Shown piece after piece: positions 1 to 13,200 of a stretch of DNA of 64,000 nt; position 1 is the first letter of the stretch, and each line of letters opens with the position of its first letter. The stretch comes from Yponomeuta sedellus (lineage: Eukaryota > Arthropoda > Insecta > Lepidoptera > Yponomeutidae), in assembly GCA_934045075.1 (NCBI GenBank), contig OW203727.1, forward strand, positions 12,749,501 to 12,813,500. Reading direction: 5' to 3'. The translations under genes and the position numbers were made by a program. The notes beneath the pieces were generated by a model. That model was not told the origin of the DNA. It saw only the letters and a list, made by a program, of their open reading frames with translations, and made no database searches.

Positions 1-470
1 TTTTAGAAACCCTTTTCGCCCCCTTAGGGATTAAATTAAAAAAAAAACGGGCTTATTCCTTGCTTACATTTTATATGGACCCTCTGTGCAAAATTTCAGC
101 TTCCTAGGTCCCATTCGGGAAAACATTCAAGAAACAAAATTTTGCAACCCCTTTCACTCCCTTAAGGGTAAAATTTAGAAAAAACGGCGAAACACGTGTT
201 CAATAGATTGTGTTGAAGAGTATTTATTTTAAGTTTCAAGAAAATTAGACAACATTCTTTATACCTCCCACACAAATTCTAGAAACCCTTTTCGCCCCCT
301 TAGGGGTTAAATTTAAACATAATCCGGTCTTATTCCATGCCAACATTATATATAGATCCTATGTGCAAGATTTCAGCTTCCTAGGTCCAACGGCTTGGGC
401 TGGGCGTTGATGAGTGAGTCAGTCAGTCAGTCAGGACTTTGAATTTTATATATATAGATAGATAGATAGA
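1..470. repeat. Lepidopteran interspersed repeat with internal repeat units
   Basis: Three related units share the core cttttcgcccccttaggg (about 1-45, a degenerate one at 140-185, and 270-315) and the block atttcagcttcctaggtcc (about 92-112 and 373-393). The right end is a run of cagt repeats (419-434) followed by a TATATATATAGATAGATAGA tail. This is a widespread moth/butterfly repeat; I cannot name the element. No coding sequence seen. Confidence 0.6.
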
Positions 471-975
471 TATATCCTTTATTGAAGCTGAGTTAGAAAG
501 ATTACGACAGCTATTAATTATTATGGCTAAGCTCACAAATTATATAGGATATAAAAATAATGAAGCCCAGCTCAAAGATATTGTTGCTTAAATTAAACTT
601 TTTTGGGCTATAAAAAATTGCACGCAATAGACGCATAGCTTTTAGCATTCTTAGGGCACGGAGCGTAAGTATAAACCACGCTAAGCTTGTCCTAGATCGA
701 ATACATTATGCGTTGAAATTTTTGAAGAATTTCTCATAGAAAGATTAAAAATATAGATGATTTACCTTTGCAAGAAATGACAAAAACAATAGATTCTTAC
801 AATGCGATAATCATGACAATAAAATGATGGGAGATACAATAAGCCTAGTACAAATTAAATAGATTCAGTAGCTAGAACAGCTATTCACATAATGCCATAC
901 ATAGGTAACATGCAGACAAAATGATACTGCGCGCTGCGGTCGTATAACCACTACTTTAGACTGGACCTTAGTAGT
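471..975. other. Non-coding stretch, no recognised feature
   Basis: AT-rich intronic sequence left of the RTE insertion. I see no conserved ORF. It begins with a short LINE-tail-like motif (tcctttattg) joined to the GATA repeat. Confidence 0.4.
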
Positions 976-988
976 CGTAGGACATTAT

Positions 989-1106
989 CTATCTATCTAT
1001 AATCAGCCCACATCAACCCACTGCTGGGCATAGGCCTCCTTTTTATTGCGCCATTCCTCACGGTCCTGTGCTAACCTGATCCATCTCTGACCCGCAACCC
1101 TCACGA
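989..1106 (-). mobile_element. 5'-truncated RTE-type LINE tail with 13-bp target-site duplication
   Basis: On the minus strand it encodes the RTE ORF2 C-terminus (GQRWIRLAQDREEWRNKKEA, then YAQQWVDVG) and ends in a GATA-repeat tail. The duplication cgtaggacattat flanks it at 976-988 and 1107-1119. Only 118 bp long, it lies 54 bp upstream of the TULP4 acceptor at 1160. Confidence 0.85.
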
Positions 1107-1160
1107 CGTAGGACATTATGATGGTAAAAATTGTGTGTGAACCAGCGTCCTCCTCCGCAG

Positions 1161-1260
1161 GTGATCCTGGTGAAATGGAGAGCTGATCAATGACAGGAGT
1201 ACCCCCGTGACGCACTTCTCCTGGTCGCACGATGGCCGCATGGCACTCATTTGCTACCAG
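1161..1260 (+). CDS. TULP4: TULP4 first visible exon (WD40), internally damaged
   Basis: The acceptor cctccgcag precedes 1161 and the donor gtatgt starts at 1261. From 1183 the frame reads [18 protein letters not shown] and ends ALICYQ in phase 0, joining the next exon (DGFVLVGS). The first 18 nt read VILVKW, matching VVLVRW of vertebrate TULP4, but in another frame. The roughly 28 residues that should separate the two blocks are absent, and a TGA at 1171-1173 blocks the downstream frame. Either a net loss of about 83 nt occurred in this allele or assembly, or VILVKW is a remnant and the functional acceptor lies elsewhere. Confidence 0.7.
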
Positions 1261-4200
1261 GTATGTTGAACTTGAGCGTCTAAGATGAAGCTAGGGAAAA
1301 ATTCCTTCGGAGTGTTAGAACACGGACGCCAGGCCGAAATCTGTGTAGTTTGGACACCCAAACTACTTTATTCATAAAATCTAGGAAGCCGATTAAATTT
1401 GTAGGGTTACAAAAATAAAATAAAAAACGCTTTCTCAGTCAGTTCCACAAATTAGAAGGTGAGAAGAACTAACCTTCTAATTTGTGGAACTAACTGACGA
1501 TGTAGCTACCAGAATTATTCATATTTAGTCAGGCGTCTTCGAACGGGCAAGATGATGGATGATGTTGAAATTATTGTGCAACCGTGTTGATTGTATGAGC
1601 GTTTGAAATTTAACAGATGATATTCAACAGTAATATTGTCCAAATTAATACCTGGCTCTGACGGTCCGATAATGGTCCTAACCACAGAGTACATTATATG
1701 TCCTAACCATTATGATGTACCCGGCAAGGGCATCACAAAATCCATGCCAATTTCGGGTAGAGGACTTTGACGATAATATTTAAGTAGGTACTTACTTCAT
1801 TCATACGAGAGGGTCGAAGGAAGATAAATAGCACAATGCGTTCAAGCCCTTCACAAAGCGTAGATAACTTCTGGAGAAAATTGGGCCTTACGTTACAGCC
1901 GCATACAGTCCTACTGAAATCATGCACGCATTTGTAGCGAAAAACGTGTCCAATTGAAATGTATTCAACCCTAAATAAGCTGACTACGAGGACGCGGGTA
2001 CGTGGCGATATAATTTATAGCCACATTGTATGGACGAACACATTACTACAAAGGGGAAAGTATGGCGTCGTAACATCCAGCCACTTTACAAGATAAGTTG
2101 ACCCGCTGCGTAGGCAATCCCGTGAAAATGTTTTGAAATTGATTTTCATAAGTACCTATTCCCAATTTCCCTGCAGATTTCGTTACCAGACTAGAGCTGG
2201 GTTATAGCAGGCAAATGATGATACTAGGTAGTACCTGCTAAAAATCATAGGCCGTTATTTATGTCACGCCGCGCTGGTCATTGTGCATAACTTTTCGGTG
2301 CGTATAACGTCTAAGTTTGTTTGTATGTTTAACATTAAAATATTTAAAAAACCTATTTAGAGGCTAAAAATTTCACCCATGCCGGGATTCGAACCCGCAA
2401 CCTCTGTCTATCCGTGCCAGAGCTCTTCCAATTGAAATATTGGAAATCTTATTTATTATACGACCGCACAAATAATTTTGAGAAGCACTCCGTTCATGTC
2501 TTTTTGGCAATTCACTCTAATACTGATTCGAGATATACATTATTAATGTACTTAGAATAATCCTATACATTAGAAGTTGGCAGAGACCAGGGTAAGCCAC
2601 TTGACACGATCATCTTTCGCTTCATCGACATTGATTTGTGCACGCACGCCAGTTTCTCTGGTGCATCTTAAATAAGTAAGAAATAGTCGTTGGCGATACT
2701 TTGAACTTTTTTATTTATAACTTATAAATTAAACATTCTTTTGTTTAACAACGTTATTTTTCTTACAATTTTCATTAACTCATTACAGGAAAAATCGATA
2801 TTCTTCAAAGTACGCTAAAAAAAGTAAGTAAGTATAGGTGTACGCTACTAACACCAAATTGATACATAACTATAATTCTAGAAAAATAAGAGCGCTAAAA
2901 ATATTTTTTTGCATGGAGGAGAACATTTTGAGGAGAACCACCCACTAACTGGGAATCGATGTTTCTTTTCGCGAATCGTAACAAACTAGGAAAGAAAAAA
3001 ATCGTAAAAAAAAGTAATATACTATTGTATGAAATATTGTATGAAAATCATTAGGATGGAAATACACTACACTATCTTGAAAAAGCGGATGTCCGTTAGC
3101 CAGTAGCTGAAAGGTCTAAATGAATACCCAACCGACTACGGGCATTAAACTCAATGTGGTTTTCAATAAGCGGTCTTTGCGGTCGTCATATTCTTCTTAA
3201 AAGGGTTTGAGAGGTCGCAGTAATATAGTTTGAGAGGCCTAGTCTAGTCTAGAGGTGAGAGGTTTTTAACAGGGCGATTATTTCAACGAAGTATTAAATA
3301 ATAACAAGACGCATGCCATCAATACGTATTCATTATACCTGTTGTCACAAAAACTATAGTCAAGTATACTCATGTGGGCAAGTCTTTTATGGTAGTTCTT
3401 CTACACATAATATGCATCCTGACAAATCTCTTTCGCTTTATCAAGATTAATTTTTAATATTAATAAGTAATGGACCTTTTAAAAATGATTCGCATTTGTA
3501 GTTTATCAATGTTAACGCAATTCAGCAGACATCGACTTGCGATTAGTGACAAATATGACTCCGATAAATCCCGACATGAACCTTGTGAACGTCGCGACAT
3601 CGTGGGCTTAACGCTGCTTGTCGTAAAGCGTCAATGTATTAAAATGTTTGTTCGCTGGGGCGTAGACTATGCAAGTTGACACTTAGAGCGATAACGATAC
3701 ATAAGGAGTATTGGCTTTGTCAGAACACGTCATCCCTTTGGCTTTCTATTTTTAAAGGGCAGGAGTTACTAAACCTGCTATATCTTTTAATTTTTCCTGT
3801 AAATGCTGTCATAATCACTCTGTAACTGTAATGAGAAACCCACGGATGCGTCCGTATGCTCCTATATTCCGTGGATCGTTGTTATGTTAATTTGCGTGAA
3901 ATTGGCCACTGTTTATTATGTAGGTAGATACAGACAGTAGCCTTGTACTGTAGGGTCTCATCACATAATATACAGATTATTAAGTTATTAACAACAGCGG
4001 TAGGATGAATGGATGGTGCACGAGCTTGAAAGGATTACTTTTTGGTGCCGCGTACAAAATCTTTTGAGGCCTTACTGTAATCATCTCGACTTCGACTCTG
4101 ATCTACATGAGGCCCAAATTGTCTGCTATAAGGTAGCGATTACAACGGTCCGTGTGGTCAGTCTGTCATTCTAGATCAATACTTTTGGTACAAAAATAGT

Positions 4201-7200
4201 TCGCAATATTCGTGGTCACCTGGGCAAATTCACGTATCTCGATAAATAACTTTATTTCGTGTGAAACAAACACGTCAAACTGAGGACGAAATAGGTATCA
4301 TCGGAGACAAAAGGGTATATTCAATGAGTTACACAACTTTATTGTGACCACAATGAATATGTTAGAGAAATACTCGATCATCGTTTAGTTTAGCTTTCCC
4401 ATTCAAAGTCATAATAAGTAAATATTTTAATTCCTCTTACGATACAAACTAACGTTTATTCGAGGTCAAGATGAGTAGGTACCTACATTATTATTATTTT
4501 GCCATCAATTAATAATTGTCAACGAAAGTCCATTTCTTAATGGGAAAGAAACAGAGCGAAGAAAATCAAACAAAAACTAAATCTTGTAAACTGTAAAATT
4601 AGGCCGGACAAAAAATAATTATAATTGTGAGTCGTTATAGGGAAGCAGTGATATTTAAAAACGTAGAGTCTAACTAGGGCTAAGAAATCAATTCGCATTA
4701 AATTGTGGGATACGGGCCTTGTTAACAATGGGAGCGAGTTCAATATTACACGGCTAAATATCTGTGCACCTGTCACGCTCGGACCGCTGAATTATAAGGT
4801 ATGTACCTCGATATTTCGACTCAATAAAATCAGTGGCTTGTTCTTGTAAAAAAAATACTACGAGGATGCGTTATGCAAGCATGCTTTTAACTCCGAGGAA
4901 ATTATTAGTAAAACCGATCGTGAAAACAATATAACTACAGATCCCTCAGCTTTATAGAGGGTGTCCAGATTTATACTCAGTATCCAGTGCAGGACGTAAG
5001 CATGAATAATCACACTTCATGTTTTAACGAAGCCTTTTTACGAATCGCGAAGCATGATTTTTAAAATCACTACCGACCTTGCGTTTTTAGACGCAATGCA
5101 GTGGAGTGCATTTTCATATAATTATATGAGTTGACAACTTCACAAATCGAGTTGCAATTTTACTGGTTTATCAATCCGAAAATTGACATTTAAATGGTTT
5201 ACAATGCTGAAACAAGTGCATTATATTATGAACAACTGGGACTGGTCATGTCTACACGTCAAAAGTTTGAAAAGTTAGAGTAAACTTTCAAGGAACCTAA
5301 TTTATCTAAATTTAATTTCAAGCAATGAGGTTTGTGAACACACCCAGTCATTTAGGTTTTAGCGATTGTTATTGCTAGATAAGACAAGATGCGATAAGAC
5401 AATCGTTTAATAATGGAAGCAATACCATTTTACAACAATGAATACTCTATATAAAGTTCGTCAGTGACAACTCCATTTGGCTACAAAATTGGAAAATTTC
5501 CCCCACACTGTTGACTTAGCGCTTTATACTTACTTGCCTCGTTTGTGGTTTGTATGAAACGAACCTGAGAATCGAACGAACCATTAGTTACGCTGTCCTA
5601 GTGTGTATCTTTCAATCCTGCTTGGCACACCAGTACATTCCCCACACATGGCGGGAAGTCAAAGTAGTCTTTTTACCAAAGGCTGGAAAAGGAGACTATA
5701 CACAGGCAAAATCCTATAGGCCTATTAGCCTCACATCGTTCCTTTTAAAAACGTTGGAGAGACTAACGGACAGGCACATAAGAGAAGGAGCCCTAAAAAC
5801 AAAACCTTCACATCCTCAACAACATGCCTATAGAAATGGCAGATCAACAGACTCAGCTCTGCATACTGTCGTTAGAACCATAGATAAGGGCCTCTCAGAT
5901 AAATATATGGTCTTAGGAGCCTTTATTGACATAGAAGGTGCTTTCGACAAAACAACTTTTAGTAGCATCAACCAAGCGCTGGTGAAACGAGGAGTGCAGC
6001 CAACCATCACGGGCTGGATAGACAACCTCCTGCGTCAAAGAGCCATAACGCTTAAGGTAAACAGCACTACGAGGGCAATAGTGGCCAGAGGCTGCCCTCA
6101 AGGGGGAGTTCTATCGCCACTTCTATGGAACCTAGTAGTTGACGGTTTAATCAGACGCCTTGATGAATGTGGTTTCTGGATAATAGGCTACGCCGACGAT
6201 ATAACAATCCTGACGATAGGTAAATCCGAGGATATTCTATACAGTCTAATGAGAACGGCGTTTGGCATAGTAGAGCAATAGTGCAATACTCATCAACTAA
6301 CCGCCAACCCGACTAAAACGGAATTAGTACTTTTTACAAACAAACGTAACCCAAAAACACAAAACCTACCAAAGTTTTTCGGAACAACGCTAACCCTGTC
6401 ACCAACAGTTAAATATCTCGGTGTGACGCTAGATAGCAAACTAAACTGGAGCTCGCACCTACAGAATATCGTTAACAAGGCCCAGATGACCTTCTGGCAA
6501 TGCCGAGAAAACAGTGAAAACAGTGGGGTCTACGCCCGTCACTTATGATGTGGTTATACACTTCGGTGATAAGACCCGCTATAACTTATGGCGCCGTTGT
6601 ATGGTGGACCAGAACAAAACAGAAAATAGCAGTACTTCAATTACAGAGGCTACAACGACTGGCATGCCTCGCAGTAACTGGGTGCATGAAGATAACGCCG
6701 ACTATTGCCCTGGAAGCCCTGTTGAACCTCAGACCTCTACACTTGCACGTTCAACAAGAAGCAGCCAGTGCTGCCCTACGGCTTCGGACAACCGGTATAT
6801 GGAAACAAAACAGCTACACCCCACACACACAAATCCTAGCAGCCGCTGCTTCGGACCAGCCTATGATGGAAGCGGTGTGCGACAGAATACCACACACAGT
6901 CTTATATTTTTGACAAGAAATATAAGGTACAACTGCAAGAGGAGCCTGCCGACTACTCGGGAATACACGAAGTCAGAGTGTACACGGACGGCTCCAAAAC
7001 TGAAACAGGAACGGGCGCAGGAGCCTTTTCCAACAAACTAAATCTAAAAATATCTACAACCCTTGGCAACCTGAATACAATCTTTCAGGCAGAATGCATC
7101 GGTATAACAAGAGCTGTCGCGCTGTTGAACACAAGAAATGCGAAGGCTTACGCAATACGCATAATCTCGGACAGCGCCTCAGTCCTACAAGCACTCAACA

Positions 7201-10200
7201 GCAATCTTACAAACAACAGTTTGATACAAGAGTGTCACCATGAATTGGAAAAACTGTCAACAAATAACCGAGTCACTTTACAATGGATAAAGGGTCATAG
7301 CGGCTCCCTGGGCAATGATGCCGCAGATGAACTCGCTAAAAGAGGCTCGGAAACTACAGTGGAAGGACCCGAACCCCTGCTCCCACTCCCATACAACCAG
7401 TTTAGAAAATGGTTGAGGTCGCGAACAGAAAGCCAGCATGCTGAACTTTGGAGAACAGAAACCAAATGTAGACAAGCCAGGGAGGCCTTACCAACAATCT
7501 CGAAACGTCTCTCACGTAGCCTGCTGCGTCTGAGAAGAGAAAATCTGCGCAAAGCTGTGGCAATCTTAACAGGCCACTGCTCACTGAACATACATCTCTA
7601 CAACATGGGTCTAACCGACAGCCCGCTTTGCCGGGGATGCCTCAAAGAAGAGGAAACACCCGCCCACGTGACCATTCACTGCGAAGGCGTGGAAAAGCAA
7701 CGGACCGCCATCATTGGGAAGCCGGGGTCCCTTCAGGAAGCCTGCAGTGACATCGGAGCACTGATGGCTTTCTGGAAAGAGATAGGCTGGCTGGAGTAAA
7801 CTGACAGCTCCACTACGTACAATGGCCCAATCATGAGGCTAAGTGCGGAAATCTCAGGTCTAACTAACTAGTTACGCTGTCACTTACTATCGCCCAATCA
7901 ACGCTCACATCACGCATGGCGCGCAGAATTAACCAATCACAGAATGATTTACTCTGCAGCACATCTTCATTGGTAAAGACTAATTGAGAGGACTGGGGCG
8001 GTTTTTCAGCGTGAATTTTTTTGTTTGAGTACGGCGCCTCCCGCTGCTGTATGACCAGCATAGGGAGTTGATTCTAGAAACGTAAAAAAAACAGAGTTAA
8101 CACGTAGACCGAACTGTAAATGAAAACTATCACGGATTTAATAAGTAGGCTTTACGATTTAAGGAGTAATAGGCGACCAATTTATAAAAGGAAAACTTCT
8201 TTCAAATTACGTACATTGAAAATTACTTGATGAAGTTGTTACTTCTGTGAAGCAGGTAAAAACCCCTCCTTTTACAGAAACCGAAACTGCGGGTGGTCCG
8301 ACACGCACTTGACCAGTTTTTTGTTCGTAGTAGTGAAGTTAGACGACCATTACTAAAAGTAGTATATGCATATTTTTCTATTATTCCCAATACTCGCACA
8401 TCGATATACATTAAATTGTGATTAATTAATTGTGACCCGGTAAATGTATATATTACAAAAAATATCAACAGTTCCTACCTGCTGCAAATATTATTGAGTT
8501 TCAGTTAGTGAACTGGAAGCCGCATAGTAAAAGAACCTTTTAAATTAGGAGAACGCCGGTTTCTTAATCTGAGGTCGTGGGTTCGAATCCCGGGATGTAC
8601 CTATGACTTTGATTTCTAAGTTACGCGAAATTATAGTAGCAATACCATTCGCTAAATTTAAAGGAAAACATCGTGAGGAAACCCTAGTGTCTGAAGTATT
8701 AACATACCTCAGCGCTTGCTGCGTACAATGGCCCAAATATTAGGCTGACCCACGGTTTCTCGCGCACTAATAGCTGTTAATCTACTGTTAACAGCTGTCA
8801 GTTGGGCAAAGTGCATACAAAAAAAACAACTGACAACTGTAACAGTTGATTAACGGGCTGTTAGTGTACGAGAAACCCAGGGTAAGTGAGGAAATCTCAG
8901 GTCTAGTTAGGTTAGACTTTTTTTAGAGGCACTAATATCATATCGATGGCTTCTGCGTAGATAGGAAAGTTATGTTTACGGTTCAGTAGATTACAACGTA
9001 TAAACTCGACAGAAAACCCTTATATTGTACCACAGAACATATGTTCTGTGCATTGTACAAGTAACGTATGTCTAGTTACGTACCTATGTAGGGTAGAGGC
9101 AGGGATTTTCGTAGGTGTAACCAAACAAAATAGTTTCACTGAGAAAATAAATCTCTTTGTTCTCGAGCGTACTTACTCCCAGGAGACAAATCATTTAGGT
9201 GTCTGTTTCATTTTATATTTCTGCGACAGTCTCGTTGCGTGGTTAGGCACAGCTGACGCTACTCCTAAATAATTTATGTTCTGCATCAGACACGTAACAT
9301 CCACTGAAGATGTGAAAAAACATTTTTTACGATAGTTTCACCCAACGTGAAGTGGCCAAAAATTCATGAAATTTTAAAAAGTACCATTTTCCTTGTTTTA
9401 AATGTAGTTTAAATATTAGCTTTATCTATCATATAAAATCTATAATATAAAAATGAATCCCCGAATGTGTTGGTAAGCGCAAATCTCGGGAACAGCTAAA
9501 CCGATTTCGCTAATTCTTTTTTTACAATATTCCTTGAAGTACGAGGATGGTTCTTACGGAGGAAAAATAAAAAAAAATTAAAGAATCGACTGTTCGCTGG
9601 GTCAGCTAGTTATAAAAAAAAGGATTCTCTTGATGAACTGAGTCGAAGAGTAACTCCCTATCGGCCAGTTTCTGGATTGAGAATTTGGCTACGTAAAAGA
9701 AAAGAGCGTGAGAAACTGTTACCTAAGTATTTACTTAATGACGTTCAGAAATCGACCCTGTGAGTATTAAAGGTAAGCATGGTTTCAATTGTGGGTACCC
9801 CTGAACCAGTCTACCCAGACTAATCTATTTCTAGCGTGACGTCAAAAGGAAATGTTTTTTATTTAATCTTAGACTACTTTTCGTAAAATGATTATGTTCA
9901 AAGTCACTCTAGAACTAGATCGTCTGGATTTCTGCGTCTGAGAACGAGAGCGTCTGAGAAAAGTAGCGTTATGAAAATATAATTATGAGATGCAAATTAG
10001 GGCTTTCACTAAGCCAGTCTACGGCTGAGCTGCCAACTAAAGACAATTTAAGGGTTTTCTCACAATAAAAGCAGCTTGAACTTATCTCTGAAGTTTTAAA
10101 GTTAAATGACTGCTACGACGCTCTCCGTTTTATATGCGACGATTTACTAGAAAGGCGTGTACGTCTACTTTGAAGACGCCATTTACTTGGTGCTTCGAGC

Positions 10201-13200
10201 CAGATAATCCGCAGGCTAAATGTTTTTTTTTCGGTCTGGGCTCCCAGACTTATTAATATTCTCTCATTTTTCTTTGACAGGACGGTTTCGTTCTCGTCGG
10301 ATCGGTTGCTGGGCAACGGTATTGGTCGTCGATGCTCTCTTTGGACGCCCGCATCACCTGCGGTTGTTGGACGCCCGACGACGGACAGGTGTATCTGGGA
10401 ACTGCCTCGGCGCAAATGGTGGTTATGGATGTCCATGGTGCTATGGTGTCGCAGGTACAAATTCGAGAATCTTTGTGTAAGTGGTTTTTATTGACTCTAT
10501 GGCGTTTTTATACCTACTCGGCATAACCTTATACTACACATAAGAGAGAATGAACTATAATGTTTCAAAATATCTACCTATAGTGTTCCGGCATTTACTA
10601 ATTACTCTTTCTAAGTTATGTACATTTGTGAAGTTATAGTAGCAATACCACTCGCCAACTGTGAAGGAAAACCTCGTGAGGAAACCCAAGTGACTGCGGT
10701 ATTCAAATACCTCAGCGCCTAAAATCGCCAATCCGCAGTGGGCACGCGTGGTGATTAACCCCGTACTTTCTCTTTGAGAGAAGGCATGTGCCCTGCAGTG
10801 GGCCGTTTCTAGGCTGTGTAAAAATAAATTATAGTTCCAATTAACATGAAAACTTTACTGACGTGCGTACTTCATATTTCAAAGCCGTACATACAATGAT
10901 TATTTGAGCGTCTTTGTTATAACATCCCATTTACTGTACTCAAGTTCGGCCTTACACCTCAGGTACAGTTAGTAGCGGAGGGCGTGATCACGTCCATGGC
11001 TTGGTCGTGCGAGAAATTCAAGATGGAGGAGGGGGAGGAGGCCGGCGAAGCAAATGGCGGTCACGTGTTAGCCGTTGCCCTGGCTAACGGGCAGATAGTG
11101 CTGCTGAGAGGACACGATGACATCAGCCCCGTACGCATGAGGACAGGCTTGCGAGGCAGCACACTCGCCATGGAGTGGGCTAACTCGAGAGAACTGTTGG
11201 CGGTCGCTGGGACCCTGATGCCTGGTGAGTTGTTCTTATATCTCGTGAATGGCGTGGTCGTAATCTTGAGAACACATAATTCCAGGCTACATGGTTGAGG
11301 AACTGGATAAATATTTCTTTAATACTTTTCTGCGGTACTACTTATTTTGTATTTAACCTGCTGTATTAGGTGGGCAACCTGTGGGCGGAGCTTATTACGA
11401 AATAAATATGTTATTAACAGCTCAGGATTGAGAGCATAATATGTCAAACAACTTCCTACTCGTAAATATATAGATAGGCGGTAAAATCTGTCCCTAACAT
11501 GTATCTCTGTGGCGTCTTACAGGGGCGTGGTGTGTGCATACAGTGTTTTGCATAACTCAGTAGGTGACGAGCCATCTCATTCCTATTCCAATATGAGCAG
11601 TGATCATTAAAGATGCAGGAACTTCTTCCGTATACCGACCTCCCTTAAAGTTTTTAGCCGAAGCGATGTCATATTTTATCAGCTAGTTATTTTCTTAGAA
11701 ACACATATTTTGTTCAATCGAATACTTGTACGAACCTATTTTATAGCAGTAGGCAACGTTGTCCTGTCCAGCCAAATTAATTAAAACAAAAGCCATAAAT
11801 ATAGTTCTTTTATAATTGTCTGATAACTTTTCCTTACAAAAAATACTACAAAACGGGCCAAGCTTAGTAAGGTTCCGTAGAAAGAGAGAGGTCTTTTTTA
11901 TTTTATTTTATTTATTAGGCACACCAACAGCATACATACAGAACATGGTACAAAAGAGTTACAGGAAGATAAAATTACGTGTATGTACACCACTTATAGG
12001 TAAGCACAGCATTTATATAAATTAAGCTTACAACGTTAAAGAGTTAATGTTACAGAAATGATAATTAAATAAATGACAGATCAACTAAACTGCCTTTGCA
12101 TATACCAATTTTTTGAAAGCTTGGAATGTTTGATGGGTAATGTCAAAGTCATTGCTCAGATCATTGTAGAAACGACACATTCGAGAGATGGGTCCATTGT
12201 AAGACACATTATTGTTAGATGTTGGAACTTGGAATAAGCGAAAGAATCTTTGAGGGCGGTTGCTGGCTCTAAGGTTAAAGAGTGATATCCCATTGGTGTC
12301 AAGCGATCCGTTTATGAGTTTATGCAGCAGCATAAGGTCAGCTGAATGTCTTCTGGACTCGAGGCTCTGAAAATCGAAGTGATCCAAGCGCTGAGTGTAT
12401 TCAGGGAGCACACGCCGTTTGCCTGTCATCGCAGATAAGTGCCTAATGAAACGGCATTGGATTGATTCGATTTTTTTTATGTGACAAGCATAGTATGGTG
12501 ACCAAATGGACGAGCAGTATTCGAGAATAGATCTGACCAGTAACTTGTACAGAATGACCTTGCTGGAAATTTGTTTAAAGGGTTTGGTCATGCGCAGCAC
12601 GAAAGCTAATGTGCTGTTGGCCTTACGAACCATGGCGTTAATATGAGGCCTAAAAGACATTTGTGAATCAAATAACACGCCTAAATCCCTAATCACATGT
12701 ACACGATCAAGAGGAATACTGCTGATGGTGTATTTGTAGTCGATATATTTATTAATTTTAGTGAATGTAATAAACTGGCACTTTTTAACATTGAGGGACA
12801 TATCGTTGGTTAAGCACCAATTTTGTATAGTATCCAAATCATTCTGAAGCCTAAGACAGTCTTCCACACAGGCAATAGATTCAAAAATTTTAATGTCATC
12901 TGCATATGCTAGACACTTGCATTTTAGTTTAAGTAAGAGATCGTTTAAAAATATGATAAAAAGTAGCGGCCCTAAATTGGAACTTGTGGAACTCCAGAAC
13001 ACGCCGAAAATGGCTGCGATCTGTATCCATAAACTGCGACAAACTGGCTACGGTTATGGAGATATGATTCTATCCACCTAAGTAGAGACCCGTGAATGCC
13101 GATGTGACAAAGCTTCGTAATCAGTATGGAGTGACTTACTCGATCGAAAGCCTTAGCAAAATCCGTATATACAGAGTCAACCTGTACCTTTGCATTTAAA

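Larger units (their letters stand above)
5578..7860 (+). mobile_element. 5'-truncated LOA/Bilbo-like LINE (RT + RNase H), decayed
   Basis: The RT domain reads [66 protein letters not shown] and the catalytic YADD. A separate RNase H domain follows ([36 protein letters not shown]). RT plus RNase H with this wording is typical of the LOA group in the I/LOA superfamily. Disruptions: an in-frame TAG at 6279-6281 in an otherwise continuous RT frame, a shift near 6510, and another near 6905. The endonuclease and ORF1 are missing, so it is dead. It lies in the sense orientation in a TULP4 intron. Confidence 0.88.
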
